NCBI GenBank assembly: GCA_947447005.1
Contig: CANFHO010000016.1
Coordinates: 1 to 37,572 of the forward strand
Source of the DNA: Chitinophagaceae bacterium
Lineage (GTDB): Bacteria > Bacteroidota > Bacteroidia > Chitinophagales > Chitinophagaceae
Length of the DNA stretch: 37,572 bases
Direction: 5' to 3'
Every line of letters starts with the position of its first letter. The stretch's first letter is position 1. The notes beneath the pieces were generated by a model. That model made no database searches. It worked only from the letters and a program-made list of their open reading frames with translations, and was not told where the DNA came from. A program made the position numbers and the translations under genes. Positions 1 to 9,167 of this stretch are shown here, one piece after another.

Positions 1-60
1 AATCAATAATGATATGGATGTCTGAAAATCCTCTCCACTTTCCACCCCCCACTATTCAAC

Positions 61-1254
61 TTATTTCACTGCATTCGCTTTGAACACCCGGATGAAATTT
101 CCTCCAAGAATCTTGTAGATGTCCTGCTTGGTATATCCGCGTTTCAATAATTCTTGTGTGATCAATGGCATATCTGTTACATCATTCAATTCTCTGGGTG
201 AAGAATTGATGCCATCAAAATCTGAACCAATACCCACATGATCCACGCCAATGAGTTTTACGATATGATCAAGATGATCAATCAACATGCTGAGTGTAGG
301 ACGTGTATTGTCCATTTCATCATGATATTTTTCATGTATGAAAAGATTGGCATAAAAATCACTCGGATTTATTTTCAGGATGGAATCCTTTTCAGCCTGA
401 TGCTTTCGAATGAATGCATTGTTCTTGTCTTTGAAAGTGCTGTCTACGAATCCGGAATAGAAATTCAATTGGATAACTCCATTGTTTTTTCCGAGGGCTT
501 TGATCTGATCATCGGTCATGTTGCGTGGAACAGGACAAAGAGCATAGGTGCAACTGTGTGATGCAATAACAGGTTTGGTAGTTACACGAATGGCATCATA
601 AAATGTTCTTTCACCCACATGTGAAATATCAACAATCATGCCGAGCTTGTTCATGTGCCTCACGATCTCTTCACCAAAAGGGGTAAGTCCGTATGGCCTG
701 CCCAGATCAGCCTTCGCGCGCTCATCCGCTGCTGAACTGGCCCAGGAGGTACTGTTGTTCCAGGTAAGTGTCATATATCTCCCACCTCTCGCAAAAAGTG
801 TATCAAGATAGTCGAGTCTGTCCTCAATCATGTGTCCGCCTTCAACACCCATCATGGATCCAAGCTTTCCTGTTTTAACAGCGAGATCCAAATCCTTTGG
901 TGTTTTAACGATCATCATTTTTGTGGGATTCCTTTTTACATATGCATATAAAGAATCAATTTCTCGATTGGCATATGCATAGGCAGTACCCTTACCAAAA
1001 TTTTCATCACAAAAAATCGAAAAGACTTGTACATCAATTCCACCCTGTTTCATTCTTTTCAAATCCGAATGTGTAATCCCTTTCAGGTCCTGATCAAAGC
1101 TTTTTCCTTTTTCAATTCCTGTACTGATAAAATCATTGTGTGTATCAATTACAATGGCATTCTTGTGAATGGTCTTGTAGTCTTGTGCAACCAGGGATTG
1201 CGTTTGAAACGCTGTGGTCAGCAGTAAGAAGGCAATTGTTTTATTCATCATCAT
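61..1254 (-). CDS. secreted membrane dipeptidase, peptidase family M19
   Basis: Zinc-dependent dipeptidase of the renal dipeptidase (M19) family, which hydrolyses dipeptides and is probably periplasmic here. The N-terminus is a signal peptide ending near LVAQ (about residue 24). The expected metal ligands are visible: H39 and D41 in DTHND, E138 in GVEGG, H212 in ISHVG, H233 in ASHSC, and a late GSDFDG motif. At 397 residues the length is normal. Translation begins at one of three consecutive ATG codons, and the first overlaps the upstream gene's stop by one base (TAATG), so the two are likely translationally coupled. It is the last gene of a three-gene minus-strand run. The physiological substrate cannot be told from sequence. 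Confidence 0.92.
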   Translation of the reverse strand: MMMNKTIAFLLLTTAFQTQSLVAQDYKTIHKNAIVIDTHNDFISTGIEKGKSFDQDLKGITHSDLKRMKQGGIDVQVFSIFCDENFGKGTAYAYANREIDSLYAYVKRNPTKMMIVKTPKDLDLAVKTGKLGSMMGVEGGHMIEDRLDYLDTLFARGGRYMTLTWNNSTSWASSAADERAKADLGRPYGLTPFGEEIVRHMNKLGMIVDISHVGERTFYDAIRVTTKPVIASHSCTYALCPVPRNMTDDQIKALGKNNGVIQLNFYSGFVDSTFKDKNNAFIRKHQAEKDSILKINPSDFYANLFIHEKYHDEMDNTRPTLSMLIDHLDHIVKLIGVDHVGIGSDFDGINSSPRELNDVTDMPLITQELLKRGYTKQDIYKILGGNFIRVFKANAVK

Positions 1255-2537
1255 TATTTTAAAGCTTGATAGGTAAGCACTTTGAACCGGTCATTGAGAT
1301 CGCCGTTTTGCGTAGGATACACATTACGGAAAAACAATCCAACGAGTTTCTCTTTTGGATCCACCCAATAGGTAGAAGCAAACATGCCACCCCAATCGAA
1401 TGTACCTTCATTGGTTGGAAGCTTCGCACTTCCTTTTTCTGTAGTAATACCAAAACCCAGTCCGAATTTATTGATGCCATTATCTATGGATCCAATTTGA
1501 TTCATGGTCATCATACGCACACTGTTTCTGCTAAGAATCCTTACACCATTGTATTCTCCACCATTCAACATCATCTGTAAGAAAATCGCATAATCCATGA
1601 TAGTTGAAGAGAGTCCGCCACCACCACTGTACATGTCTAAATTCATGTTAGGGAAATCACGATAGAACGTGCCATTCAAGGCATACTGTTCTGCCATGGG
1701 ATAGAGCATGCCCTCTTTTTGTGAGTAAAGCATCACAAGTCTGCCTTTTTTATTTTCAGGGAGATAGAAGTAGGTGTCTTTCATTCCCAGAGGTTCGAAA
1801 ATCCGTTTACGGAAAAACTGATCCAGTGTCATTCCTGAAACCACTTCCACCAGGTACCCAAGCACATCCGTATTCAATCCATACGTGTATTTTTCTCCAG
1901 GGTTATGAAACAGGGGCAATGCACCAAGACGCTTGATGTTTGTTGCCAGGTTGATTCCTTTCACACCAATCCCACTTACCACACCATTTTTCGCATACAG
2001 GGCAGTGGCTGTTTTGGATCCGATCTGTGCATACCCAATTCCTGAGGTATGTGTGAGCAAATCACGGATGGTAATTTCTCTGGAAGCAGGAACAGTGGTA
2101 TAGCTTGAATCAGCCTCATTGAATTTGTCAAGTACTTTGGGTTTTGCAAATTCAGGTATGTATTTTGAAATGGGTTCATCCAACAGAATTTTACTTTCTT
2201 CATACAACATCATCACAGCAGTGCTGGTAATGGCTTTGGTTTGAGATGCAATTCGAAAGATATCATCTTTCTTCATGAGCGCCTTGGTCTCCATATTGCT
2301 GTACCCGAATGCTTTGTAGTATTCGATTTTGCCATCACGCAAAATGAGTCCAACGCCGCCATTCATCCAGCCTTTATCTACCCAACTTTGAATTACTTCA
2401 TCTGCACGTTTTAGTCGGTTGCCGTCAAACGCAGTTGAAGGTTGAGTTTTGAGCGTTGAAATGATTATTTTGGGAGATTGTGCTTCAACAAGCAAGATTG
2501 TGAACAACAACAAAGAGGATAAAATGTATTTTTTCAT
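1254..2537 (-). CDS. secreted serine hydrolase, beta-lactamase class C fold
   Basis: Serine hydrolase of the class C beta-lactamase/penicillin-binding protein superfamily (esterase, D-aminopeptidase or DD-peptidase-like). I place the start at 2537 (MKKYILSS), which gives a clean signal peptide ending at VEAQ. A longer reading frame from 2618 would add 27 unlikely residues in front. In the chosen numbering the catalytic S98-x-x-K101 lies in IASQTK and the second motif is Y219-G-L-N222; a late GGMF segment may be the third-motif region. The length of 427 residues is typical. It is followed by the M19 dipeptidase with a one-base overlap, which suggests joint turnover of peptides or peptidoglycan fragments. 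That link is inference. True antibiotic resistance is not implied. Confidence 0.9.
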   Translation of the reverse strand: MKKYILSSLLLFTILLVEAQSPKIIISTLKTQPSTAFDGNRLKRADEVIQSWVDKGWMNGGVGLILRDGKIEYYKAFGYSNMETKALMKKDDIFRIASQTKAITSTAVMMLYEESKILLDEPISKYIPEFAKPKVLDKFNEADSSYTTVPASREITIRDLLTHTSGIGYAQIGSKTATALYAKNGVVSGIGVKGINLATNIKRLGALPLFHNPGEKYTYGLNTDVLGYLVEVVSGMTLDQFFRKRIFEPLGMKDTYFYLPENKKGRLVMLYSQKEGMLYPMAEQYALNGTFYRDFPNMNLDMYSGGGGLSSTIMDYAIFLQMMLNGGEYNGVRILSRNSVRMMTMNQIGSIDNGINKFGLGFGITTEKGSAKLPTNEGTFDWGGMFASTYWVDPKEKLVGLFFRNVYPTQNGDLNDRFKVLTYQALK

Positions 2538-2618
2538 GATGGATGAATGAGTAATGAAGTTAAATAAATTCCATCGAGATGCACTGCGCTTGATATACAA
2601 GTTTTGGCTATTGGGCAC

Positions 2619-3389
2619 TTACTTGTGCCCCGTGCCCTGTGACTTGTCGTTTACCCATGGATTTTTCCCGGTTTTGAAATACTTGGAAGCTTCCAATATA
2701 TATGTATCGAATTCAAGGTCAGAGCTGAAAGAAGTAAAATAATAATCAGGCCGGTAGGCTTTCATGAATTTCTCCAGTTCAACTCCCTGTAACTTGGTGA
2801 GTTGTTGCACCAATTTTTTGGTGAACCTGTGGTCGATGTATTTTTGTTGTTCCTCTTCAATCAGGCGATTTTGCAGCACTCTCATTGATTTATTCTTTCT
2901 GAATTTAAAAGATTCAATGATACTTCCCAGATCGAGTCCAGGTACACCACCCATTCCTCCTGTTTCAGTCAGTTGCAAACCACCACCGCCAAATTCGAAC
3001 ACTTTGCGGTAGTTTTCTCTGTTCATGATAGAATCTTCCTTGTAAGACTTACCAATAACAACTACTTCTTTGAGGGTACGGTACTTATCCTGAATTTTTA
3101 CTTGAAGTGCAATGTCAAATCCTGCGGGGTATTGGATGGTTTTTACAGGGAAGAAGTTGGTGTTCCGCCCCATATAGGAAAAAAACACTGAATCGTTTTT
3201 ATCAACATTCAACCCATATCTGCCTACTGAATCGGTATATGTGATGGTTCCTTTTTTGGTACTCACCTTAACGGTAGGCACTGTAACCATTCTGGTAGAG
3301 TCGTATACGGTACCGCTTAGCCATATTTGCGATTGGCTGGATTTAAATAGAAAAATGGCAATCAGTATGGAAATAAAATGCTTCAGAAT
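2619..3389 (-). CDS. secreted CarboxypepD_reg-like domain protein with apparent non-ATG start
   Basis: Exported protein with an N-terminal beta-sandwich of the carboxypeptidase regulatory-like type (SGTVYDS, then TDSVGRYG), followed by about 150 residues of unrecognised sequence containing a glycine-rich patch (FGGGG). The first in-frame ATG is at 3290 and would cut into the sandwich. The open frame continues upstream through an evident signal peptide (LKHFISILIAIFLFKSSQS) to an ATT at 3387-3389, with an in-frame stop just beyond the adjoining repeat array and no ATG, GTG or TTG. I therefore extend to the ATT, giving 256 residues, but the true start is uncertain. The last residues (DKSQGTGHK) are encoded by another heptamer array. 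Function unknown; it leads the beta-lactamase-fold and M19 genes. Confidence 0.7.
   Translation of the reverse strand: MLKHFISILIAIFLFKSSQSQIWLSGTVYDSTRMVTVPTVKVSTKKGTITYTDSVGRYGLNVDKNDSVFFSYMGRNTNFFPVKTIQYPAGFDIALQVKIQDKYRTLKEVVVIGKSYKEDSIMNRENYRKVFEFGGGGLQLTETGGMGGVPGLDLGSIIESFKFRKNKSMRVLQNRLIEEEQQKYIDHRFTKKLVQQLTKLQGVELEKFMKAYRPDYYFTSFSSDLEFDTYILEASKYFKTGKNPWVNDKSQGTGHK
2620..2647. repeat. heptamer array A, four units
   Basis: Four contiguous 7-base units of the form N-M-C-Y-Y-G-T, such as GCCCTGT and GACTTGT on the plus strand. The array encodes the last residues of the minus-strand CarboxypepD_reg-like protein and includes part of its stop codon. A 6-bp inverted repeat, GGGCAC (2613-2618) and GTGCCC (2625-2630), overlaps it. 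Confidence 0.8.
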
Positions 3390-3390
3390 G

Positions 3391-3432
3391 TAAGTTCTAT
3401 GTTCTAGGTTGTATGTTGTAAGTTCTGGGTTG
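3391..3432. repeat. heptamer array B, six units
   Basis: Six contiguous 7-base units of consensus T-A/G-D-GTT-S on the plus strand, for example TAAGTTC (twice) and TATGTTG. The array ends one base upstream of the ATT that I take as the start of the minus-strand CarboxypepD_reg-like gene, where a promoter or leader would be expected. The remaining 3433-3546 holds nothing I recognise. Confidence 0.8.
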
Positions 3433-3546
3433 TTGAATCATCAACTGAATTGTAAATATATTAAGTAACAAACTCAATGGGTGTTAACAAACCCTTTAAA
3501 CTTTATAAGATCGAAGGAATCAGATGGGGAACCTACAACCTATGCA

Positions 3547-4431
3547 TTAAAAAGTAGAACCCAATATCCATCCTTCAATCACAAGCGGATAATGTTCATG
3601 TTCAAGCACATGAATTTTAGCAGCAAGAGAATCAGGTGTATCATCTGCAGAAATAGGCACTTCGGCCTGAAAAAGGGTTTGACCATGATCGTATTGTTCA
3701 TCCACCAAGTGTATGGAAATGCCTGAAAAAGGTTCGCCTGCGGCGATGACCGCCTCATGAACATGGCTGCCATACATTCCTTTTCCACCATATTTTGGAA
3801 GCAATGCAGGGTGAATATTTAAAATATGTTCAGGGAAGGCGGCAATCAATGTTTGGGGAATTTTCCATAGGAATCCTGCCAAAACAATATGTGTAATTCC
3901 TTGATTTTTAATATCTTGTACATATTTATCGGTATCCAGGAATATATGGCGTTCAATCATCATCAATGGAATGTTTGCATTTGATGCGATATGGATCACA
4001 CCTGCACCCGGCTTGTTGCAAACAACCAGCGAAATATCTATAAATGGATGATTTTCAAAATGTTCTATAATTTTTTTGGCATTGCTTCCTGCGCCGGATG
4101 CAAAAATGGCCACGTTAAACTTTTCGTTTGATATTTTAAGGGATTTAAGTAAACCCATGCGATGCAGGATCTTTTTTTCATAGTTCCAAAAGAAGGGAAA
4201 CTGTCCGAATAAAAAAGCCACAATGAGTATAATTACTTGATAACCAAATATCAATACACCCATGCGAAGGAGAATTCTCCATAATAAAAGGGTATTTTCA
4301 TCAAAACCTATCCACGATGTAATGCTCCTGGAAATATATGCAGTAAGGCTACCGGTAACGGCAAAAGTGCAAAGAATCAGGCCCAGTTGGGAGGCGGAAA
4401 CCTTCCATTTTTTTTGGAGATTTTCTAACAT
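3547..4431 (-). CDS. purN: phosphoribosylglycinamide formyltransferase fused to an N-terminal membrane domain
   Basis: The C-terminal ~190 residues are PurN, which transfers a formyl group from 10-formyltetrahydrofolate to glycinamide ribonucleotide in purine synthesis. Visible are the phosphate-binding SGAGSNA, the NIHPALLP motif with N205 and H207, and D248 in EQYDHG. The N-terminal ~95 residues resemble a DUF6787-type membrane protein with two hydrophobic helices (about residues 16-33 and 55-75), beginning MLENLQKKWKVS. The frame is continuous across the junction with no stop. M92 could serve as an internal start giving free PurN. I start at 4431 (M11 of the longest frame) because the ten residues before it are not domain-like. 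Normal PurN is about 190-210 residues and cytosolic, so this form would be membrane-tethered. The catalytic assignment is firm; the fusion's purpose is unknown. Confidence 0.88.
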   Translation of the reverse strand: MLENLQKKWKVSASQLGLILCTFAVTGSLTAYISRSITSWIGFDENTLLLWRILLRMGVLIFGYQVIILIVAFLFGQFPFFWNYEKKILHRMGLLKSLKISNEKFNVAIFASGAGSNAKKIIEHFENHPFIDISLVVCNKPGAGVIHIASNANIPLMMIERHIFLDTDKYVQDIKNQGITHIVLAGFLWKIPQTLIAAFPEHILNIHPALLPKYGGKGMYGSHVHEAVIAAGEPFSGISIHLVDEQYDHGQTLFQAEVPISADDTPDSLAAKIHVLEHEHYPLVIEGWILGSTF

Positions 4432-4589
4432 TATGCAAATAGAAGAAAAAAAGAGCAGCATGCCACAAAACCCGTGTCAAATTATTTTATATAGCCCATG
4501 AGTTTACTTTTTTGTGACAATTCTTGATTTTTTTAAAAATGAATCGCTGAAATGCAGTGTGGGCCTGCATCAAAAAAAAGTTAAAGATG

Positions 4590-4622
4590 TTGATATAATG
4601 TTGAAATCCTGTCTTAAATTTG
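4590..4622 (+). promoter_or_regulatory. predicted Bacteroidota-type promoter of the respiratory operon
   Basis: A perfect -7 element TAAATTTG (TAnnTTTG consensus) lies at 4615-4622, with TTG at 4590-4592, a 22-base spacer. Transcription would begin around 4628, leaving a leader of about 45 bases before actA. The rest of 4432-4589 shows no gene. Confidence 0.55.
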
Positions 4623-4672
4623 CACGCGATTACAGGAGACCTTCTCCATTTCAATTATAATCCACTGAGGGT

Positions 4673-5923
4673 ATGAATCATAAAAGAAAAATCTTTCAGA
4701 CACTTTATTCGGTTTTCATTCTAACAGCGTTCCTGTCTATCTCTGAGTTGGTTTCTGCTCAAGATGGCAAGGCACTGTTCAACCAAAAGTGTGCTTCCTG
4801 TCATGCAATTGATAAGCAACTCGTAGGTCCTGCACTGAAAGGCGTTGAAGACCGTTGGGATGACAAGAAAATGATCTATGAATGGGTCAGGAACAGTGCA
4901 GCAGTAATTAAAAAGGGTTATCCAAGGGCTGTTGAGGTCTATGGACAATTCAATAAAATTCAGATGACTGCTTTTCCTGAGTTGAAGGATGCAGATATTG
5001 ATGCCATTCTTGGATACATTGCAACAGGTGGCGCAAAAGCTGCTGCTCCTGGTGCGGCACCCGTAGCTGAGCAATCTGCTGGCAAAGAGTCTGATTCTAA
5101 CATGTTATATGGCATACTCACTTTGATTCTTGCTGTAATTACGCTGATTCTTCTTCAAGTGAACAGCAATCTTCGCAAGATGTCTGATGAGTCGCAAGGC
5201 GTTGCCTCCGCAGAGCCGATTCCTTTCTACAGAAACAAAGCATATATAGCCATCTTCGCTATTCTGTTGTTCCTTGGAGCTGGTTATTTCCTCTTCCAAA
5301 GTGCACAGGGATTGGGAAGATCAAAAAATTATCAACCTGAGCAACCAATTTTCTATTCTCATAAAGTACATGCTGGCGTAAATCAAATCAGCTGTCTTTA
5401 TTGCCATGGTGGTGCACAAGAGAGCAAACATGCCAATATCCCTTCGGTGAATATTTGTATGAACTGCCACATGGGTATCAACGAATATGCAAAGGGACCA
5501 AAATTGTATCGTGAAGACGGTTCTGAGGTGGATGGTACAGCAGAGATTCAGAAGTTATATAAATATGCTGGATGGGATCCATCCACTAAAAAATACACTG
5601 GCGATGCCAAGGCAATCGAATGGACAAGGATTCACAACCTGCCAGACCATGTGTATTTCAACCACTCTCAGCACGTAACTGCCGGTAAGCAACAGTGTCA
5701 AACCTGCCATGGAGAAATCCAAAAAATGGATGAGGTTTATCAGTTTGCCGACCTCAGCATGGGCTGGTGCGTGAACTGCCACAGAACAACAAAAGTTCAG
5801 TTCACAGAAAATAAGTTTTACAGCATTTATGAGAAGTTCCATGAAGATTTGAAAAACAAGAAGCTTGACAGCGTAACTGTTGAAAAAATTGGCGGAACTG
5901 AATGTCAAAAATGCCACTACTAA
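4673..5923 (+). CDS. actA: alternative complex III subunit A, six-heme cytochrome c
   Basis: Heme subunit of alternative complex III, the quinol:electron-acceptor oxidoreductase used in place of bc1. Signal peptide to about residue 30. The first domain is a monoheme cytochrome c (CASCH, 40-44). Two membrane helices follow (about 144-162 and 190-208), then the five-heme ActA domain with CLYCH 241, CMNCH 262, CQTCH 342, CVNCH 366 and CQKCH 411. With both helices spanning, both heme domains face the periplasm. The five-heme part matches the family; the N-terminal monoheme domain is an extra module relative to pentaheme ActA. It is first in the operon, 54 bases before actB. Hemes should carry electrons from ActB to ActE or directly to the oxidase CuA site. 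Confidence 0.95.
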   Translation: MNHKRKIFQTLYSVFILTAFLSISELVSAQDGKALFNQKCASCHAIDKQLVGPALKGVEDRWDDKKMIYEWVRNSAAVIKKGYPRAVEVYGQFNKIQMTAFPELKDADIDAILGYIATGGAKAAAPGAAPVAEQSAGKESDSNMLYGILTLILAVITLILLQVNSNLRKMSDESQGVASAEPIPFYRNKAYIAIFAILLFLGAGYFLFQSAQGLGRSKNYQPEQPIFYSHKVHAGVNQISCLYCHGGAQESKHANIPSVNICMNCHMGINEYAKGPKLYREDGSEVDGTAEIQKLYKYAGWDPSTKKYTGDAKAIEWTRIHNLPDHVYFNHSQHVTAGKQQCQTCHGEIQKMDEVYQFADLSMGWCVNCHRTTKVQFTENKFYSIYEKFHEDLKNKKLDSVTVEKIGGTECQKCHY

Positions 5924-5977
5924 CATTATAATTAATACACTGACACATCGCATACCACTCACAACCTTACATCTGAT

Positions 5978-8900
5978 ATGAAGCAAAAAAAATATTGGCA
6001 GAGTTTCGGTGAATTGAAGAACAGTGACAATTACCAAGAAAACGTTCAAGACGAATTCGGTGAAGACCTTCCAATGGCCGAGCACGAAGGAATCATGGAT
6101 GCCAAAGCGCCAAGAAGGGACTTTCTCAAATACGTAGGATTCAGCACTGCTGCTGCTACCATCGCTGCAAGCTGCGAAATGCCTATAAAAAAGAGCATTC
6201 CATACCTGAACAAGCCTGAAGGAATCACTCCAGGTGTTCCAAACTATTATGCTACCACATATATTCAGGATGGCGATGCAATCCCGGTTGTAGCCAAGGT
6301 TCGTGATGGCAGACCTATTAAAATGGAAGGCAATGATCTTTCAAGCATTACCAAAGGTGGTACATCTGCTCGTGTACAGGCTTCTGTACTTGGGTTGTAT
6401 GATACAGCTCGTTTGCGTTTTCCAATGGCGAATGGTAAGGAAGTAAGCACCTTCGAAGCATTCGATAAAATGGTTGCTGATTCACTCGCAGGTTTGGGTG
6501 GTAAACCAGTTGTATTATTGACTGAAACAATTACTTCGGTTACTACCAAAAATGTGGTTGCTTCATTCCTTTCAAAATTTCCTGGCGCACGCCATGTACA
6601 ATATGATGCACTTTCAGCAAGCGGTATCCTGAATGCAAGTGCTGCATCTTTTGGTAAAAGGGCCATCCCTTCATATCAGTTTGACAAGGCTACAACCATT
6701 GTAAGTCTTGGTGCTGATTTCCTTGGTACATGGTTGAGTCCAATTGAATATGCACGTCAATACGCAGTTGGACGTAAGATCAACCAGAAGAATCCGGAAA
6801 TGAGCAAGCATATTTCTTTTGAAAGCATGCTTAGCCTCACGGGTGCAAATGCCGACGATCGTTTCGTACATCTTCCTTCTGAAGAATTGGCTGTTGCTTT
6901 GAACATTCTTGCAGCAGTTGGCGGAAGCGTTTCTGCTCCAAAACTGGCTGAAGAGCGCCTGAACAAGGGTATCAAGCTCGCAGCAGCATCTTTGAAAAAA
7001 TCTGGTTCCACTTCACTTGTTGTTAGTGGAAGCAATAATACCGATGTACAAGTTGTGGTAAATGCCATCAACCAGCAACTGGGTGCGTATGGTACTACAA
7101 TCGATTGGGGTACAACACTCAATACCCGTCAGGGTGATGATGCAGCTATGGTTCAACTCGTTCAGGATATGAACGATGGGAAAATCGGAGCAGTATTGAT
7201 TCATGGTGTAAATCCCGCATACGATTATTTCGATGCAAAGAAATTTGAATCAGGATTGAAAAAAGTTGTTTCTCTATCTTTCAACGACAGATTGGATGAA
7301 ACAACTTCAATCTGTACATATGCACTTGCCGACAATCACTTCCTGGAAAGCTGGGGTGACGCAGAAATGAAATCAGGTTTCCTGAGCTTCATTCAGCCAA
7401 CCATTGCTCCTTTGTTCAAAACAAGGGCATTTCAAACTTCTTTGTTGAAATGGAGTGGTGATGCAACCTCTTACGGAGATTATTTCAAACAATACTGGCT
7501 CGGTCACTTTGGCTCACAAACTGCATGGGATAAAGCATTGCAAGATGGTGTTGTTGAAGCACCTGCGTCAGCTTCTGCAGGTAGCTACAATGGTTCAGCT
7601 CTTGCCGCCGTTTCAACGGTTGCTCCAAAAGCCCTTGGAACTGAATTGGTAGTGTATTCAAAAGTTGCTCTTGGTTCTGGTAAAGATGCCAACAACCCGT
7701 GGTTGCAGGAAATGCCTGATCCAATCACCAAGGCCACTTGGGATAACTATGCAATCATTTCTTTTGCTATGGCCAAGGAATTGGGAATCGTAGTTGATGA
7801 TAATTATGAAGTTGAAGTAAGCAAGCCTGTTATTAAAATAACAGCAGCTGGTAAAGAATATTCACTTCCTGTTCTTGTGATTCCTGGTATGCACAAAAAT
7901 GTAATTGCTGTAGCTCTTGGTTACGGTCGTTCTGAAGGTGCAGGTGCTGCTGCAGCAGGTGTAGGACAAAATGCATTCCCACTTGTTAGCTTCAATGGTA
8001 AAACATTTGCATACAGTGTTTCCAACGTTACTTTCGCAAAATCAACTGAAACATACAAAATCGCTTACACACAAACTCACAATCAATATGAAGGTCGTGA
8101 TGAAGTGGTTCGTGAATATGCGCTTGAAGAATTTAAGAAAAATCCAACCATCCTTCTTGATGTAAGGAATGAATTGGTGGAAGACTTTGCAACAGAAACA
8201 GGAAGTTACCGTGATGATGCTACATTATATCCAAGCCATCCATATCCTGGAGCTAAATGGGGAATGAGCATCGACTTAAACTCATGTATCGGTTGCGGTG
8301 CTTGTACTGTTGCCTGTACTTCAGAAAACAACGTTGCAGTTGTTGGTAAATCAGAAGTACTCCGCGCACATGAAATGCATTGGCTTCGCATTGATCGTTA
8401 TTTTGCTACCTATCGCGATAATTCAGGTGAAGACAATTTGGATGATTTGAATGTAGTGTTTATGCCAATGCTTTGTCAGCATTGCGATAACGCTCCATGT
8501 GAGAATGTTTGTCCGGTAAACGCTACCAACCACAGCAGCGAAGGTTTGAACCAAATGACATACAACCGTTGCATTGGTACACGTTATTGTGCCAACAACT
8601 GTCCATATAAAGTAAGACGTTTCAACTGGGCAGATTATATGGGTGCTGATAGCTTCCCAGACAATCAGAAAGGTGAATTGGATGATGCGGTAATGATGAT
8701 GAATGATGATCTTACAAGGATGGTATTGAATCCAGATGTTACTGTAAGGTCTCGTGGTGTAATTGAAAAATGTTCTTTCTGTGTTCAGCGTTTGCAAGAA
8801 GGAAAGTTGAAAGCGAAGAAAGAAAACAGGCCGCTTGAAACAGGAGCTGATGGCAAGTGGGATATTAAAACCGCATGTCAACAATCTTGTCCAACAAACG

Positions 8901-9130
8901 CCATTGTATTCGGTAATGTGAACGATAAGAACAGTCCGGTGAGCAAGATCCGCAGCGAAGAGCAAACAAACAGGGTGTTCTATGCGCTCGAGCAGATACA
9001 CGTTCTGCCAGGTGTTAACTACCTTGCCAAGATCAGAAATACCGACAGACATGTAGGTGTAGCTGAAGAAGGGCATGAGGAAGCAGCAGCCGAGCAGCAC
9101 GAAGAAAAAAAAGCTGAAGCAGCACATTAA
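5978..9130 (+). CDS. actB: alternative complex III subunit B, iron-sulfur subunit
   Basis: Large peripheral subunit that carries electrons from the quinol site to the hemes. It begins with a Tat-like motif (RRDFLK, 46-51) and a Cys at 66 (IAASC) that could be lipidated. The first ~750 residues are a molybdopterin-oxidoreductase-like domain, which in ActB proteins has no cofactor. The rest is a four-cluster ferredoxin domain: C770, C773, C776, C780; C833, C836, C841, C845; C865-x5-C871-x3-C875; and C932, C935, C967, C971. In the third group a threonine stands where the second Cys is usual (CIGTRYC), as expected for one [3Fe-4S] plus three [4Fe-4S] clusters. The C-terminus is a Glu/His/Ala-rich tail ending AAH. 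Length 1050 is normal for fused ActB. Confidence 0.95.
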   Translation: MKQKKYWQSFGELKNSDNYQENVQDEFGEDLPMAEHEGIMDAKAPRRDFLKYVGFSTAAATIAASCEMPIKKSIPYLNKPEGITPGVPNYYATTYIQDGDAIPVVAKVRDGRPIKMEGNDLSSITKGGTSARVQASVLGLYDTARLRFPMANGKEVSTFEAFDKMVADSLAGLGGKPVVLLTETITSVTTKNVVASFLSKFPGARHVQYDALSASGILNASAASFGKRAIPSYQFDKATTIVSLGADFLGTWLSPIEYARQYAVGRKINQKNPEMSKHISFESMLSLTGANADDRFVHLPSEELAVALNILAAVGGSVSAPKLAEERLNKGIKLAAASLKKSGSTSLVVSGSNNTDVQVVVNAINQQLGAYGTTIDWGTTLNTRQGDDAAMVQLVQDMNDGKIGAVLIHGVNPAYDYFDAKKFESGLKKVVSLSFNDRLDETTSICTYALADNHFLESWGDAEMKSGFLSFIQPTIAPLFKTRAFQTSLLKWSGDATSYGDYFKQYWLGHFGSQTAWDKALQDGVVEAPASASAGSYNGSALAAVSTVAPKALGTELVVYSKVALGSGKDANNPWLQEMPDPITKATWDNYAIISFAMAKELGIVVDDNYEVEVSKPVIKITAAGKEYSLPVLVIPGMHKNVIAVALGYGRSEGAGAAAAGVGQNAFPLVSFNGKTFAYSVSNVTFAKSTETYKIAYTQTHNQYEGRDEVVREYALEEFKKNPTILLDVRNELVEDFATETGSYRDDATLYPSHPYPGAKWGMSIDLNSCIGCGACTVACTSENNVAVVGKSEVLRAHEMHWLRIDRYFATYRDNSGEDNLDDLNVVFMPMLCQHCDNAPCENVCPVNATNHSSEGLNQMTYNRCIGTRYCANNCPYKVRRFNWADYMGADSFPDNQKGELDDAVMMMNDDLTRMVLNPDVTVRSRGVIEKCSFCVQRLQEGKLKAKKENRPLETGADGKWDIKTACQQSCPTNAIVFGNVNDKNSPVSKIRSEEQTNRVFYALEQIHVLPGVNYLAKIRNTDRHVGVAEEGHEEAAAEQHEEKKAEAAH

Positions 9131-9167
9131 TCAAAGAAAGTAGCGAATTCTCATAAACGACCAACAC

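Noticed and set aside
1-60. Gene at the left edge
   Set aside because: The 60 bases hold no convincing frame; a C-rich stretch is the only oddity.
5555-6085. 176-residue minus-strand open frame across the actA-actB junction
   Set aside because: It spans two well-supported genes on the other strand and shows no domain.
5978-8270. Active molybdopterin site in ActB
   Set aside because: The domain is molybdopterin-oxidoreductase-like, but ActB proteins are known to lack the cofactor and nothing here argues otherwise.
8423-9127. 234-residue open frame on the minus strand
   Set aside because: It is the antisense shadow of the actB ferredoxin domain, where Cys-rich and Glu/Lys-rich codons leave few stops on the opposite strand.
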